A stretch of 64,000 nt of DNA from Alphaproteobacteria bacterium PA4 (GCA_002256005.1 NKIQ01000015.1:1-64000), one strand, 5' to 3'. Counted from the stretch's first letter, positions 17,569-26,482 are shown. Made by a program: numbers and translations. The notes: a model not told the origin generated them from the letters alone.

Positions 17569-19772
17569 GCACGCAGCCGGCCTCGACGCGCCCGCGGATT
17601 TCGCGGCGCAATCTGCTGATCGCCGCGGGTGCGGGCGCGGGTCTGGCCATCGGCTGGGCGGCCTGGCCGCGCCGTCATGCCTTCACCTGGAGCGCGGCGG
17701 CGGGCGAGACGCTGGTCAACAGCTTCGTCAAGATCGGGCCCGATGGCCGGGTCGTCGTCGCCGTGCCGCAGGCCGAAATGGGGCAGGGCATCTGGTCCGG
17801 CCTCGCCCAGATCGTCGCGGGTGAACTGGGGGCCGACTGGCGCGCCGTCGGCGTCGAGCCGGCGCCGCTGGGGCCGGATTATGGCAACAAGGGCATGCTG
17901 ATCGACCAGGTGTCGGGCATGCCTGCCGCGATGCGCGCCGTCGCCAACTGGGCCGGGGGTGCGCTGGTCGAGGCCTATGATTTCCAGATCACCGGTGGCA
18001 GCACCTCGGTGCGCGGCTTCGAGGCGCCGTTGCGGCTGGCCGGGGCCGCCGCGCGCGAAATGCTGTGCAAGGCGGCGGCGCGGCGCTGGGATGTCGATTG
18101 GGCGGAATGCGACACTGCCGATGGCTTCGTCATCCACCAGGCCAAGCGGTTGCGCTTCGGCGATGTGGCGGCGGATGTCGAACAGGATGATGCGCCGTCG
18201 CAACCGACGCTGCGCAGCAAGGCGACCCTGCACGGCAAGCCGGTGCTGCGCCTCGATATCCCGTCGAAGACCGATGGCAGCGCGCGCTTCGGCGCCGATG
18301 TGCGGCTGCCCGGCATGGTGTTTGCGGCGATCACGCAAGGGCCCATCGGCGCGACGCGCACCGGCATCGACAAATCGAAACTGCCGGCCGGCGCGCAGCT
18401 GGTCGAAGGCCCGGATTTCGTCGCCGTGGTGGCGGACGGCTGGTTCGCGGCTAAGACCGCGCTGGATCTGGTGCAGGTCCGCTACACACCCGCCGACAAG
18501 CCCGCCGGCCCCTGGCTGGAGACCGGCCTGAAGGCAGCGCTGGCGGGCGAGGGCAAACAGGTGCGCAGCGAGGGCGATGTCGCGGCGGCCAGTGGCGCCG
18601 GCGCCATCACCGCCAGCTATTCGCTGCCCTTCCTCGCCCATGCCTGTCTGGAGCCGATGACAGCGACGGCGCGCATTGCCGAGGGCAAGTGCGAGGTCTG
18701 GGCGCCGACGCAATCGGCAACGCTGGCCAATTGGGCGGTGGCCAAGGCCGTCGACATGCCGGAAAGCGCCGTGACGATCTTCCCGACGCTGCTCGGCGGC
18801 GGTTTCGGCCGCAAGGTCGAAAAGGATGCCTGTGTGCAGGCCGCCATCATCGCCAAGGCGGTGGGCAAGCCGGTGCAGCTGATCTGGAGCCGCGAGGAAG
18901 ATTTCGGCCATGACATGTGGCGGCCGGCGGTGGCCGCGACGCTGAAGGGCAAGGCGACGGCGACCGGCATCGCCGCCTGGGATTCGCGCATCGCCGTGCC
19001 GGATGTCGGGTCCGGCTTCATCGGCCGCAATTTGCCGGCCATGGCCGGGGACCCCAAGGCCGGGGCCGGCGCCATCGAAGGCTCGGTAGAGCTGCCCTAT
19101 GCCATGGACGCCATCAGCGTCACCCACTGCCTTGGCGACTGCAATGTGCCATTGGGCTTCTGGCGCTCGGTCGGCCACAGCTTCTCGGCGTTCATCACCG
19201 AAAGCTTTGTCGATGAACTGGCGCTGTCGGCGCGCGTCGATCCCGGCCAGTTCCGGCTGGCGCTGCTGAAGGACAAGCCGCGCCACGCCGCGGTGCTGCG
19301 CGCCGCGCTGAAGGCCGGCGGCCCGCTCGGCCAGGTGGCGCCCGGCGTCGGCCGCGGCGTTGCCCTGGCCGAATGTTTCGGCAGCATCATCGCCCAGGTG
19401 GCGGAGGTGCAGCTCGACAAGGCCGGCAGCCCGCGCGTCACCCAGGTCTGGGCGGCGATCGATTGCGGCCGGGTGGTCAATCCCGATTCGGTGACGGCGC
19501 AGATCGAAAGCGGCATCATCTATGGCCTGACCGCGGCGCTGCATGGCCGCGTCAGCTTCGCCAATGGCGAGGCGGAGCAGCGCAATTTCGACACGCACCC
19601 GCTGCTGACGCTGGCCGAAACCCCGGTGATCAGCGTCGTCATCCTGCCGTCGACGGAAAATCCCGGCGGCGTCGGCGAGCCCGGCACGCCGCCGATCGCG
19701 CCGGCGGTCGCCAACGCCATTGCCGCTGCCGGGGGTGGCCGTCGCCGCGACCTGCCGCTGGTGCAGGCGTGA
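17565..19772 (+). CDS. Tat-exported molybdopterin oxidoreductase (isoquinoline oxidoreductase beta-like)
   Basis: Large molybdenum-cofactor subunit of the xanthine dehydrogenase family, about 735 residues, aldehyde/isoquinoline-oxidoreductase type. A twin-arginine signal (RISRRNLLIAAGAGAGLAIG) precedes NSFVKIGPDGRVVVAVPQAEMGQGIW. The cofactor motif is LLGGGFGRKVEKDACVQAA and the catalytic glutamate is in GVGEPGTPPIAPAVANAI. The only ATG/GTG start in frame is GTG 17763, which would delete the signal and the first conserved block. I therefore place the start at CTG 17565, overlapping the upstream TGA in the CTGA arrangement. No iron-sulfur partner subunit gene is nearby, so the electron acceptor is unknown. 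Confidence 0.82.
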   Translation: MSTQPASTRPRISRRNLLIAAGAGAGLAIGWAAWPRRHAFTWSAAAGETLVNSFVKIGPDGRVVVAVPQAEMGQGIWSGLAQIVAGELGADWRAVGVEPAPLGPDYGNKGMLIDQVSGMPAAMRAVANWAGGALVEAYDFQITGGSTSVRGFEAPLRLAGAAAREMLCKAAARRWDVDWAECDTADGFVIHQAKRLRFGDVAADVEQDDAPSQPTLRSKATLHGKPVLRLDIPSKTDGSARFGADVRLPGMVFAAITQGPIGATRTGIDKSKLPAGAQLVEGPDFVAVVADGWFAAKTALDLVQVRYTPADKPAGPWLETGLKAALAGEGKQVRSEGDVAAASGAGAITASYSLPFLAHACLEPMTATARIAEGKCEVWAPTQSATLANWAVAKAVDMPESAVTIFPTLLGGGFGRKVEKDACVQAAIIAKAVGKPVQLIWSREEDFGHDMWRPAVAATLKGKATATGIAAWDSRIAVPDVGSGFIGRNLPAMAGDPKAGAGAIEGSVELPYAMDAISVTHCLGDCNVPLGFWRSVGHSFSAFITESFVDELALSARVDPGQFRLALLKDKPRHAAVLRAALKAGGPLGQVAPGVGRGVALAECFGSIIAQVAEVQLDKAGSPRVTQVWAAIDCGRVVNPDSVTAQIESGIIYGLTAALHGRVSFANGEAEQRNFDTHPLLTLAETPVISVVILPSTENPGGVGEPGTPPIAPAVANAIAAAGGGRRRDLPLVQA

Positions 19773-19782
19773 CGCGCCGGAC

Positions 19783-20817
19783 ATGACCAACGTCTTCCCC
19801 AGCCCGCAGCCGGCGACGCCGGTGCTGCCCGATGGCCATCCCAAGGTGCGGGTCGGCCGCGTCGGTGTGTTGCTGGTCAATCTCGGCTCGCCCGATGCCC
19901 CCGATGTGCCATCGGTGAAGCGCTTCCTCGGCGAATTTCTCTCCGATCCGCGCGTCATCGAAATTCCGATGGCGATCTGGCGGCCGCTGCTCAACCTTGT
20001 CATCCTCAACATCCGGCCGCGCACCACGGCGCAGAATTATGCCAAGGTGTGGACGCCGGAAGGCTCGCCGATCACCGCCATCACCCGCCGCCAGTCGGAG
20101 GCCCTGCAGGGCGCCTTCGGCCCCAGCGTCATCGTCGACTGGGCGATGCGCTATGGCACGCGCTCCATCCCCGAACAGCTGAAGGCGCTGATGGACCAGG
20201 GCTGCGACCGCATCGTGCTGGCGCCGCTGTACCCGCAATATTCGGCCGCGACCAATGCGACGGTGGTCGATGCCGCCAATGCCGCCATCGCCGGCTGGCG
20301 CTGGCAGCCGGCGCTGCGCACGCTGCCGCCCTATTATGACAGCCCCGATCATATCGCGGCGCTGGCCGCCAGCGTGCGGCAGGGGTTGGCCGGCCTCGAT
20401 TTCGTGCCCGATCTGATCGTCACCAGCTTCCACGGCATGCCGCAATCGACGCTCGACAAGGGTGATCCCTATCATTGCCAGTGCCAGAAGACCGGGCGAC
20501 TGCTGCAGGAAGCGCTGGGCCTGCCGGTGAAGGTGACCTTCCAGTCGCGCTTCGGCCGCGCCGAATGGCTGCGCCCCTATACCGATGCGACGCTGGAAGC
20601 GCTGCCGGCGGACGGTGTGAAGAAGATCGCCGTGGTTTGCCCCGGCTTTGCCGCCGATTGCCTGGAAACGCTGGAGGAAGTGGCGCTGGAAGGCCGCGAA
20701 ACCTTCATCGCACATGGCGGCACCCATTTCGCCTATCTGCCCTGCCTCAACGACAGCGATGTCGGCATCGAAATGTTGCGCGCTTTACTGGCGCGGGAAC
20801 TTGCGGGCTGGGTGTAA
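19783..20817 (+). CDS. hemH: Ferrochelatase
   Basis: Final enzyme of haem synthesis, inserting Fe2+ into protoporphyrin IX; 344 residues. Seen: GVLLVNLGSPDAPDVPSVKR, FLGEFLSDPRVIE, LAPLYPQYSAATNATVVD, the active-site histidine in IVTSFHGMPQSTLDKGDPYH, TFQSRFGRAEWLRPYTD and the C-terminal VVCPGFAADCLETLEE. ATG 19783 is chosen, since upstream in-frame codons belong to the preceding gene's end. No strong ribosome site is visible. Confidence 0.96.
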   Translation: MTNVFPSPQPATPVLPDGHPKVRVGRVGVLLVNLGSPDAPDVPSVKRFLGEFLSDPRVIEIPMAIWRPLLNLVILNIRPRTTAQNYAKVWTPEGSPITAITRRQSEALQGAFGPSVIVDWAMRYGTRSIPEQLKALMDQGCDRIVLAPLYPQYSAATNATVVDAANAAIAGWRWQPALRTLPPYYDSPDHIAALAASVRQGLAGLDFVPDLIVTSFHGMPQSTLDKGDPYHCQCQKTGRLLQEALGLPVKVTFQSRFGRAEWLRPYTDATLEALPADGVKKIAVVCPGFAADCLETLEEVALEGRETFIAHGGTHFAYLPCLNDSDVGIEMLRALLARELAGWV

Positions 20818-20876
20818 ACCTCGCTAGTCTGCAATCAGCACGCCGGCACCAAGCCGGCGGCCTGGGGTAATGAGAT

Positions 20877-21599
20877 ATGGCACGGGTAGCGATCGTCACC
20901 GGCGGCACACGCGGGATCGGGGAGGCGATCTGCCTCGCCCTGAAGGAACAGGGCGTTACCGTTGCCGCCAATTATGGTGGCGATGACAGCAAGGCGCGCG
21001 AATTCACCGAACGCACCGGCATCCCCGCCTTCAAATGGAATGTCGCCGATCACCAGGCCTGCCTCGATGGCGTGGCGGCGGTGGAGGCGGCGCTCGGCCC
21101 CGTCGATATCGTCGTCAACAATGCCGGCATCACCCGCGACGGCACGCTGATGAAGATGAGTTATGAGGCCTGGGACGAGGTCATCCGCGTCAACCTCGGC
21201 GGCTGCTTCAACATGGCCAAGGCGACCTTTTCCGGCATGAAGTCGCGCGGTTTCGGCCGCATCGTCAACATCGGCAGCATCAACGGCCAGGCCGGGCAGT
21301 ACGGCCAGGTCAACTATGCGTCGGCGAAATCGGGCATCCATGGCTTCACCAAGGCGCTGGCGCAGGAAGGCGCGCGCTTCGGCATCACCGTCAACGCCAT
21401 CGCGCCGGGCTATATCGACACCGACATGGTGGCCGCGGTGCCGGCGGACGTGCTGGAAAAGATCGTGGCCAAGATCCCGGCCGGCCGGCTGGGCCAGGCC
21501 AGCGAGATCGCGCGCGGCGTGGCGTTCCTGTGTGGCGAGGATGCCGGGTTCGTGACGGGGTCGACGCTGAGCATCAACGGCGGTCAGCATATGTACTGA
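20877..21599 (+). CDS. phaB: Acetoacetyl-CoA reductase
   Basis: NADPH-dependent short-chain dehydrogenase of 240 residues making (R)-3-hydroxybutyryl-CoA for polyhydroxybutyrate. The cofactor site is VTGGTRGIGEAICLALKEQG, the NNAG motif is VVNNAGITRDGTLMKMSYE, and the catalytic Ser-Tyr-Lys lies in NIGSINGQAGQYGQVNYASAK. The PhaB-type FKWNVADHQ and the C-terminal INGGQHMY are present. phaC is not in this window. A FabG paralogue is the alternative, but the NGQAGQYGQ segment favours PhaB. Confidence 0.9.
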   Translation: MARVAIVTGGTRGIGEAICLALKEQGVTVAANYGGDDSKAREFTERTGIPAFKWNVADHQACLDGVAAVEAALGPVDIVVNNAGITRDGTLMKMSYEAWDEVIRVNLGGCFNMAKATFSGMKSRGFGRIVNIGSINGQAGQYGQVNYASAKSGIHGFTKALAQEGARFGITVNAIAPGYIDTDMVAAVPADVLEKIVAKIPAGRLGQASEIARGVAFLCGEDAGFVTGSTLSINGGQHMY

Positions 21600-21612
21600 C
21601 GCAGCGCCGCGC

Positions 21613-21634
21613 GCGCGTAGCGCCAGCTACGCGC
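21613..21634 (+). terminator. Hairpin after phaB
   Basis: A 9-base perfect stem (GCGCGTAGC with its complement) closes a 4-base loop 14 bases after the phaB stop. There is no T-tract, so it may be a weak terminator or a mRNA-stabilising hairpin. Confidence 0.4.
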
Positions 21635-21759
21635 CGACAGGCGCAAGTCCGGCCAGCGAGGCGGCGCGCGCTCCTGCGCGCCGATCTCGTCTGACGTCAG
21701 CATGGGCTTTGCCCATGCCCTCCCTTCCTTTCCCCTTTTCCCCCCAACCCCCCCCCGAA

Positions 21760-21990
21760 ATGCCCCGCAAACACTCCCTCACCATCGCCGGCCATGCCAC
21801 CTCGCTGACGCTGGAACCCATCTTCTGGACGGCGCTGCACGAGGCCGCTGCCGCCGAAGGCAAGCCGCTCGCCGCGCTGGTCGCCGAGATCGACGAGGCG
21901 CGCACGACCAACCTCAGCAGCGCCGTCCGCGTCTGGCTGTTCGAGCGGGAACGTGGCCGCCCGGCCTTGGAGTCGATTGCGTTAAAGTGA
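21760..21990 (+). CDS. Ribbon-helix-helix domain protein (RHH_4 family)
   Basis: Small DNA-binding-type protein of 76 residues. MPRKHSLTIAGHATSLTLEPIFWTAL... AALVAEIDEARTTNLSSAVRVWLFE matches the RHH_4 (PF13467) pattern common in alphaproteobacteria, with a short beta strand for DNA contact and two helices. Its targets are unknown. The start at MPRKHS is preferred to an in-frame ATG at 21709, because the residues between are a pyrimidine-tract translation (SLPFPFSPQPPPE). No Shine-Dalgarno is visible. It is followed by a perfect 32-base inverted repeat. Confidence 0.8.
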   Translation: MPRKHSLTIAGHATSLTLEPIFWTALHEAAAAEGKPLAALVAEIDEARTTNLSSAVRVWLFERERGRPALESIALK

Positions 21991-21994
21991 AGTC

Positions 21995-22074
21995 GGCACC
22001 GGCCCGCTCCCCCGCCCGGCCACCCAATTCCAGTGTACGCTGTGGGTGGCCGGGCGGGGGAGCGGGCCGGTGCC
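21995..22074. repeat. Perfect 32-base inverted repeat between convergent genes
   Basis: Left arm 21995-22026 (GGCACCGGCCCGCTCCCCCG...) and right arm 22043-22074 are exact reverse complements with a 16-base AT-richer loop. It fills the gap between the convergent RHH gene and the outer-membrane protein gene, so it may form a very stable bidirectional hairpin. T-tracts are lacking. Confidence 0.9.
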
Positions 22075-22086
22075 GTCCGACGTGCG

Positions 22087-22854
22087 TCAGAACGGCAGGG
22101 AGATGATCGTCTTCACCGTCCAGCGATCGGCGCCGGAAAAGCCGCGGCCGATCCCCAGATTGAAGACAAAGGGGCCGCGAACGACATCGACGACGGCATA
22201 GATTTCGGTGGCTTCCTGATGGATCGGCGCAAAGCCGGCGAAGCTGCCGAAATCGCGGTACATTTCCGTGCCGATCATCACGCCGCGGGCGATCTTGCGG
22301 CCGATCTTCACGCCCGGCGCGAAATCGGGGACGCCGTTGCTGTCGACCCCTTCCAGCGCGAATTCCAGATTGGGGTTGACGACCAGCAGCCAGTCCCTGG
22401 ACCGCCAGCCGAGGATCGGCCGCAGTTCCAGCCCGGTGCGCCCGGCTTCGAACCGGTGTCCGATCCGCCCGACTTCGACATTGACGCCATAGAAGAGCCC
22501 GCCGTCGGGCGCCGGGTGGATGATGTATTTCATCCTCAGCTTGGCGCCGGCCAGAAAGGCCGTGCCATGGCGATCGACCACCGTGTTCAGATACAGCCCG
22601 GCTTCGAAGCCACCGCCCAGGCCGAGGCTGAATTCCGGCGTCAACCTGGTGGCGCCGCCGGTGGTGACCTCGCCGGGATAGGTCGGCACGGTGGCGCCAT
22701 CGATGGTGTGGTTGAGGTGCAGTTCCACGCCGATCTTGCCGCGCGGATTGAAGCTGTCGTCATAGACCTGGATTTCGTCCGGCAGCACGGCCCGGGCCGG
22801 CGCGGCGAGGCCGAGCAGCGCGATCGCAAGCAGCACCTTCGCCCTGATGGTCAT
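22087..22854 (-). CDS. Predicted outer-membrane beta-barrel protein
   Basis: A 255-residue exported protein: signal peptide MTIRAKVLLAIALLGLAAPARA, then alternating amphipathic segments (GKIGVELHLNHTIDG, EFSLGLGGGFEAGLYLNTVV, AGAKLRMKYIIHP, LFYGVNVEVGRIG) and a terminal phenylalanine (KTIISLPF) as in BAM-inserted barrels. I do not recognise a named family, and no function is claimed. It is last in a run of four minus-strand genes for exported proteins, 68 bases after the DUF2147 gene. Confidence 0.72.
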   Translation of the reverse strand: MTIRAKVLLAIALLGLAAPARAVLPDEIQVYDDSFNPRGKIGVELHLNHTIDGATVPTYPGEVTTGGATRLTPEFSLGLGGGFEAGLYLNTVVDRHGTAFLAGAKLRMKYIIHPAPDGGLFYGVNVEVGRIGHRFEAGRTGLELRPILGWRSRDWLLVVNPNLEFALEGVDSNGVPDFAPGVKIGRKIARGVMIGTEMYRDFGSFAGFAPIHQEATEIYAVVDVVRGPFVFNLGIGRGFSGADRWTVKTIISLPF

Positions 22855-22922
22855 CGGCGATGTTGTGAACGGCGCGCGGCACGGCGACTAATGAACTGCC
22901 GGTTAGGGATGCGCCGGAACGA

Positions 22923-23330
22923 CTACCCCACCCGCACCCAGTCCTGCGCCTTGCACAGCGCATCGCCGAGCAGACAGCCCTTCACCGTCAGCGTCCTGCC
23001 GTTGAGCTCGGCGCTGCCGGAGACGGTCCGGTCCTTGTCGGGGATATAGACCTGGCCCTCCCAGCGGCGGGGCGCGCCCTTTTCGGTCGCCACCGGCAGC
23101 AGGTTGCGGAACAGTTGCAGGCCGATGAGTTTGGTCTGGCCGGCCCTGGCGGCGTCGGCGCGGGCCTTGGCATCGGCCTTGACGATGGTGCCGCACAACT
23201 GCTTGCCGCAATCGGCGAGCCTGACGTGCACGCTGCCCGACGGGTTGCGGAACACGCCATATTGGCCGGCCAGCGCCGGGGTGGGGGCGGCCAGTGCGAC
23301 GGCCAGCCCGATTGCGATACGTGAAATCAT
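22923..23330 (-). CDS. DUF2147 family periplasmic protein
   Basis: Exported protein of 135 residues with a signal peptide ending PTPALA. The body has the DUF2147 pattern: GVFRNPSGSVHVRLADCGKQLCGTIV, then GLQLFRNLLP, RWEGQVYIPDKDRTVSGSAEL and LTVKGCLLG. Two cysteines in the CGKQLCG stretch may form a disulfide. Function is not established. ATG 23330 is preceded by GGGAG at good spacing, which decides the start. Confidence 0.83.
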   Translation of the reverse strand: MISRIAIGLAVALAAPTPALAGQYGVFRNPSGSVHVRLADCGKQLCGTIVKADAKARADAARAGQTKLIGLQLFRNLLPVATEKGAPRRWEGQVYIPDKDRTVSGSAELNGRTLTVKGCLLGDALCKAQDWVRVG

Positions 23331-23353
23331 TCGCCTTGCTCCCGGTTGGTGGG

Positions 23354-24787
23354 TCAACCCGGCGATGCGATCTGCAAGCGGCCGAGCGGGTGGCTGCCGG
23401 CGGTGTTGGGGATCCAGCCCTCGACCCGCGGTGCCACCAGCGCCCAACGCACGGGGCGGAACAAAGGTGCCATCGGCGGATCGGCCTGCAACGCCGCCTC
23501 GACGGCGGCGGTCAGGGTGGCGCGTTCGCTGGTGGCGCGGGTCGCGGCGTCGATCAGCGTGTCGACGTTGCGGTTGCAATAGCTGCGATTGCAGCGGTAG
23601 CGGCCGGCCCAGCCGAGATCGTCGGGCATGGCGATGCTGGCTTCGCTGAGCGCAAGCTCATAATCGCCACGCGCCACCCGGGCATCGATGGTGGCGGCGG
23701 CGATGACGCTGATCGCCAGCTGCACGCCCAGCGGCGCCCAGGCCGTTGCCACCTGCTCGGCGATCTGGCGATGGTCGCCGCCGGGCGGGATCAGCAGTGT
23801 CAGCCGCACCGGCGGCGCATCGGTCGTGCGCAGCGTTGCCAGCATGGCCTTGTCGGTTTCGGTGTCGCGCGGCAGCGGCACGATCTGGCCGGGCAGCAGC
23901 CGATCGGTCGGCTGCAGCGCGCTGACGGCGTAGCGGCGGACGAGCGCCGGCCGGTCGATGGCGCGCAGCAGGGCGCGGCGCAGCCCGGCATCCTGCAGGG
24001 CGGCCACCCTGGTGTTGAAGCGATAGGCATAGAGGCCGAACAGCGGATCGATGCGCAGCGCCGGCTGCGGCGCCGTGGTGCGCGCCAGCGCCAGCCCGTC
24101 CAGCCCGTCGCCGATGATGATGTCGGTGTTGCGCGGAAAATCGCGGATGGCGGCGGCCGGATCCATGTTGCCGATGATGGCGATGGTGCCGATGCGGGCC
24201 GCCGGCGACGGCGCATCGGCGATGCGGGTCAGCAGGTGCAGCGCCGCCGTGCCGCTGCCGCGATAGGCGGCCAGGCCCGCCATGTCGCGGCGGGTGATGG
24301 CCAGCGCCGGTTCGGCCAGCCAGTCGAGCAGGAAGGGGGAGGGGCGATCGAGGCGGATTTCGACAACGCGGCTGATCGGTGCGAACATCTGCAGCCCGGC
24401 CTGCGGCTTGCCGGGCGCGGCCAGCCCGGCGATGCCGGTGGCGGCCAGCGCCGGCTCGCCGCGCGCCGCCGCGCGGCGAAACTGGGCGACGACATCGCTG
24501 GCCAGCAGCGGCTTGCCGATATCGGCGGGCACCGGGCGCAGCCGCAGAATGAGGCTGCGGCCATCATCGACGAAGCGCCAGCTGCTGGCCAGGCCGGCGA
24601 TGGCCTGGCCGGCAGTGTCCCGCGTTACCAGCGTCGGGCGTTCCTGCTCCGCCGCCAGCCGCCGGGCAAGGCTGGCCGAGCGCTTGGCATCGCCGACGAC
24701 GGTGACGTGCAGCCGGTCACGATCGGCGGCGGCATCACCACAGCCGGCGAGCAGCAGGGCGAGCGCCAGGCCGGCCCGGACCCGCAT
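23354..24787 (-). CDS. Peptide-type ABC transporter substrate-binding lipoprotein (SBP family 5)
   Basis: A 477-residue extracytoplasmic solute-binding protein with a lipoprotein signal (LALALLLAGCGD). It resembles the family 5 oligopeptide/nickel-binding proteins: LASDVVAQFRRAAARGEP near the start of the lobe, PLFGLYAYRFNTRVAALQDAGLRRALLRAIDR in the middle, and a C-terminal RNVDTLIDAATRA. No permease or ATPase genes are adjacent, so it is an orphan binding protein. The start overlaps the upstream CpcT-like stop by one base (TGATG). Confidence 0.78.
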   Translation of the reverse strand: MRVRAGLALALLLAGCGDAAADRDRLHVTVVGDAKRSASLARRLAAEQERPTLVTRDTAGQAIAGLASSWRFVDDGRSLILRLRPVPADIGKPLLASDVVAQFRRAAARGEPALAATGIAGLAAPGKPQAGLQMFAPISRVVEIRLDRPSPFLLDWLAEPALAITRRDMAGLAAYRGSGTAALHLLTRIADAPSPAARIGTIAIIGNMDPAAAIRDFPRNTDIIIGDGLDGLALARTTAPQPALRIDPLFGLYAYRFNTRVAALQDAGLRRALLRAIDRPALVRRYAVSALQPTDRLLPGQIVPLPRDTETDKAMLATLRTTDAPPVRLTLLIPPGGDHRQIAEQVATAWAPLGVQLAISVIAAATIDARVARGDYELALSEASIAMPDDLGWAGRYRCNRSYCNRNVDTLIDAATRATSERATLTAAVEAALQADPPMAPLFRPVRWALVAPRVEGWIPNTAGSHPLGRLQIASPG

Positions 24788-25410
24788 CAGGGCAGACGGC
24801 GGAAGATATAGCCGCCGGCGTCCGGCCCCCAGACACGGGCGCCGGCAGCATCGAAGCCGCGATCCCAATTGGCATAGGTATCGGGGCTGATGATCGCCAG
24901 CGACAGCATGGTGGCGGCGCCCCGGTAGCTGTTGGCGCAGTTTTCGGTGGTGGCGGTGAAATGGCCGGTGGCGATCGGCGTGATGATGTTGTGGCAGCCG
25001 GCCGCGCCCAGATCGTCGGGCCCCGGCAAGGGCCCATAATAGCCCGGCCGGCCCAGGCCGACGAAGCGCGCCGGATTCTTGATGACCATGTTGTCGCGGC
25101 GCAGCCGGCCATCGGGCAGGCGGACGATATGGGCGATGCGCTGGAAATAGGGGGTGTGGCGCGCCTCGGCCGGCGTCACGCCGGGGCGCGTGATGACCGC
25201 CTGTTCCTGGTACATCCAGATGCCGTCGGTGCGATCGGGCCAGATACGGGCGATCACCGCCTCGGCCTCGTCATAGCGCGGATCGGCGCGGTGCTGGGCG
25301 ATGGTCGAAAACACGCCGACGGAGGTGGTGGCATAGGCCGTCAGCACCGGATCGGGCGCCGGGGCCGGTGTGGCGGTGGCCAGCAACAGGCCAAGCAGCA
25401 GGATCGACAT
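24787..25410 (-). CDS. CpcT/CpeT-like (DUF1001) exported protein
   Basis: A 207-residue protein with an N-terminal signal (SILLLGLLLATATPAPA) and a body matching the CpcT/CpeT chromophore-lyase family: AYATTSVGVFSTIAQHRADP, ARIWPDRTDGIWMYQEQAV, YFQRIAHIVRLPDGRL and the closing ARVWGPDAGGYIFRRL. In cyanobacteria such proteins attach bilins to phycobiliproteins. This organism shows no phycobilisome genes and the protein is exported, so a bilin role is unproven. SD GGGAG precedes ATG 25410. It is translationally coupled to the solute-binding lipoprotein and diverges from cysK. Confidence 0.72.
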   Translation of the reverse strand: MSILLLGLLLATATPAPAPDPVLTAYATTSVGVFSTIAQHRADPRYDEAEAVIARIWPDRTDGIWMYQEQAVITRPGVTPAEARHTPYFQRIAHIVRLPDGRLRRDNMVIKNPARFVGLGRPGYYGPLPGPDDLGAAGCHNIITPIATGHFTATTENCANSYRGAATMLSLAIISPDTYANWDRGFDAAGARVWGPDAGGYIFRRLP

Positions 25411-25507
25411 CTGCAGGACTCCCTTCGGCGCTGACATTAGCCGCGTTGCAGCCCCATAAACCAGAGCTTCCTTGCCCGGCGCGGCGGCGATGGCTAAGCC
25501 GGACACC

Positions 25508-26482
25508 ATGCAAGGCTCAACCGTTCCCGACATCATCGCGCTCATCGGCAACACGCCGCTGGTGCGGCTGCGCGGACCCAGCGCCGAAACCGGCTGCGAG
25601 ATTTTCGGCAAGGCGGAGTTTCTCAACCCCGGCGGCAGCGTCAAGGATCGCGCCGCGCTGAGCATCATCGAGGATGCCGAGGCGCGCGGTGCACTGCTGC
25701 CCGGCGGCACCATCGTCGAAGGCACCGCCGGCAACACCGGCATCGGCCTTGCCGTCGTCGCCAGCGCGCGTGGCTACAAGACCATCATCGTCATGCCGGA
25801 AACCCAGAGCCGCGAGAAGCAGGACACGCTGCGCGCGCTGGGCGCCGAACTGGTGCTGGTGCCGGCGGCGCCCTATTCCAACCCGGCGCACTATGTCCAC
25901 ACCTCGCGCCGGCTCGCCGAGGAAACGCCGGGCGCGGTCTGGGCCAACCAGTTCGACAATGTCGCCAACCGCATGGCGCACATCAAGACGACGGCGCCGG
26001 AAATCTGGGCGCAGACCGGTGGCCGGGTCGATGGCTTCACCTGCGCGGCCGGCACCGGCGGCACGCTGGCCGGCGTGGCGCTCGGCCTGCGCGCCGAACG
26101 CCCGGATGTGAAGATCGCGCTGACCGATCCGGAAGGCGCCGCGCTCTACAATTGGTTCGCGCATGGCGAATTGCGCGGCGAGGGGTCGAGCGTGTCGGAA
26201 GGCATCGGCCAGAGCCGCATCACCGCCAATCTGGAAGGGCTGAGCGTCGATGCGCAATATCGCGTGCCGGATGCGGAGGGGCTTGCCTGGGTGCGCCGCC
26301 TGAATGCCGAGGAAGGCCTGTGCCTGGGCCTGTCGTCGGGCATCAATGTGGCGGGGGCGGTGCGTCTGGCGCATGCGATGGGGCCGGGCCATACCATCGT
26401 CACCATCCTGTGCGATTCAGGATTGCGTTATCTTTCAACGATTTATAACGCGGAATGGCTGGCCGCCAAGGGCCTCGCCTGA
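25508..26482 (+). CDS. cysK: Cysteine synthase A (O-acetylserine sulfhydrylase)
   Basis: PLP enzyme of 324 residues making cysteine from O-acetylserine and sulfide. The Schiff-base lysine is in FLNPGGSVKDRAALSI. The substrate loop is GTAGNTGIGLAVVAS and the PLP-phosphate loop is AAGTGGTLAGVALGL. The PETQSREKQDTLRALGAELV segment is typical of the proteobacterial CysK/CBS-like branch. An alternative ATG lies at 25490. The 97 bases upstream are shared with the divergent CpcT-like gene. Confidence 0.93.
   Translation: MQGSTVPDIIALIGNTPLVRLRGPSAETGCEIFGKAEFLNPGGSVKDRAALSIIEDAEARGALLPGGTIVEGTAGNTGIGLAVVASARGYKTIIVMPETQSREKQDTLRALGAELVLVPAAPYSNPAHYVHTSRRLAEETPGAVWANQFDNVANRMAHIKTTAPEIWAQTGGRVDGFTCAAGTGGTLAGVALGLRAERPDVKIALTDPEGAALYNWFAHGELRGEGSSVSEGIGQSRITANLEGLSVDAQYRVPDAEGLAWVRRLNAEEGLCLGLSSGINVAGAVRLAHAMGPGHTIVTILCDSGLRYLSTIYNAEWLAAKGLA

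Noticed and set aside
16860-20027. 1055-codon minus-strand open frame
   Set aside because: Antisense to peroxiredoxin, the molybdopterin oxidoreductase and hemH; no domain recognised.
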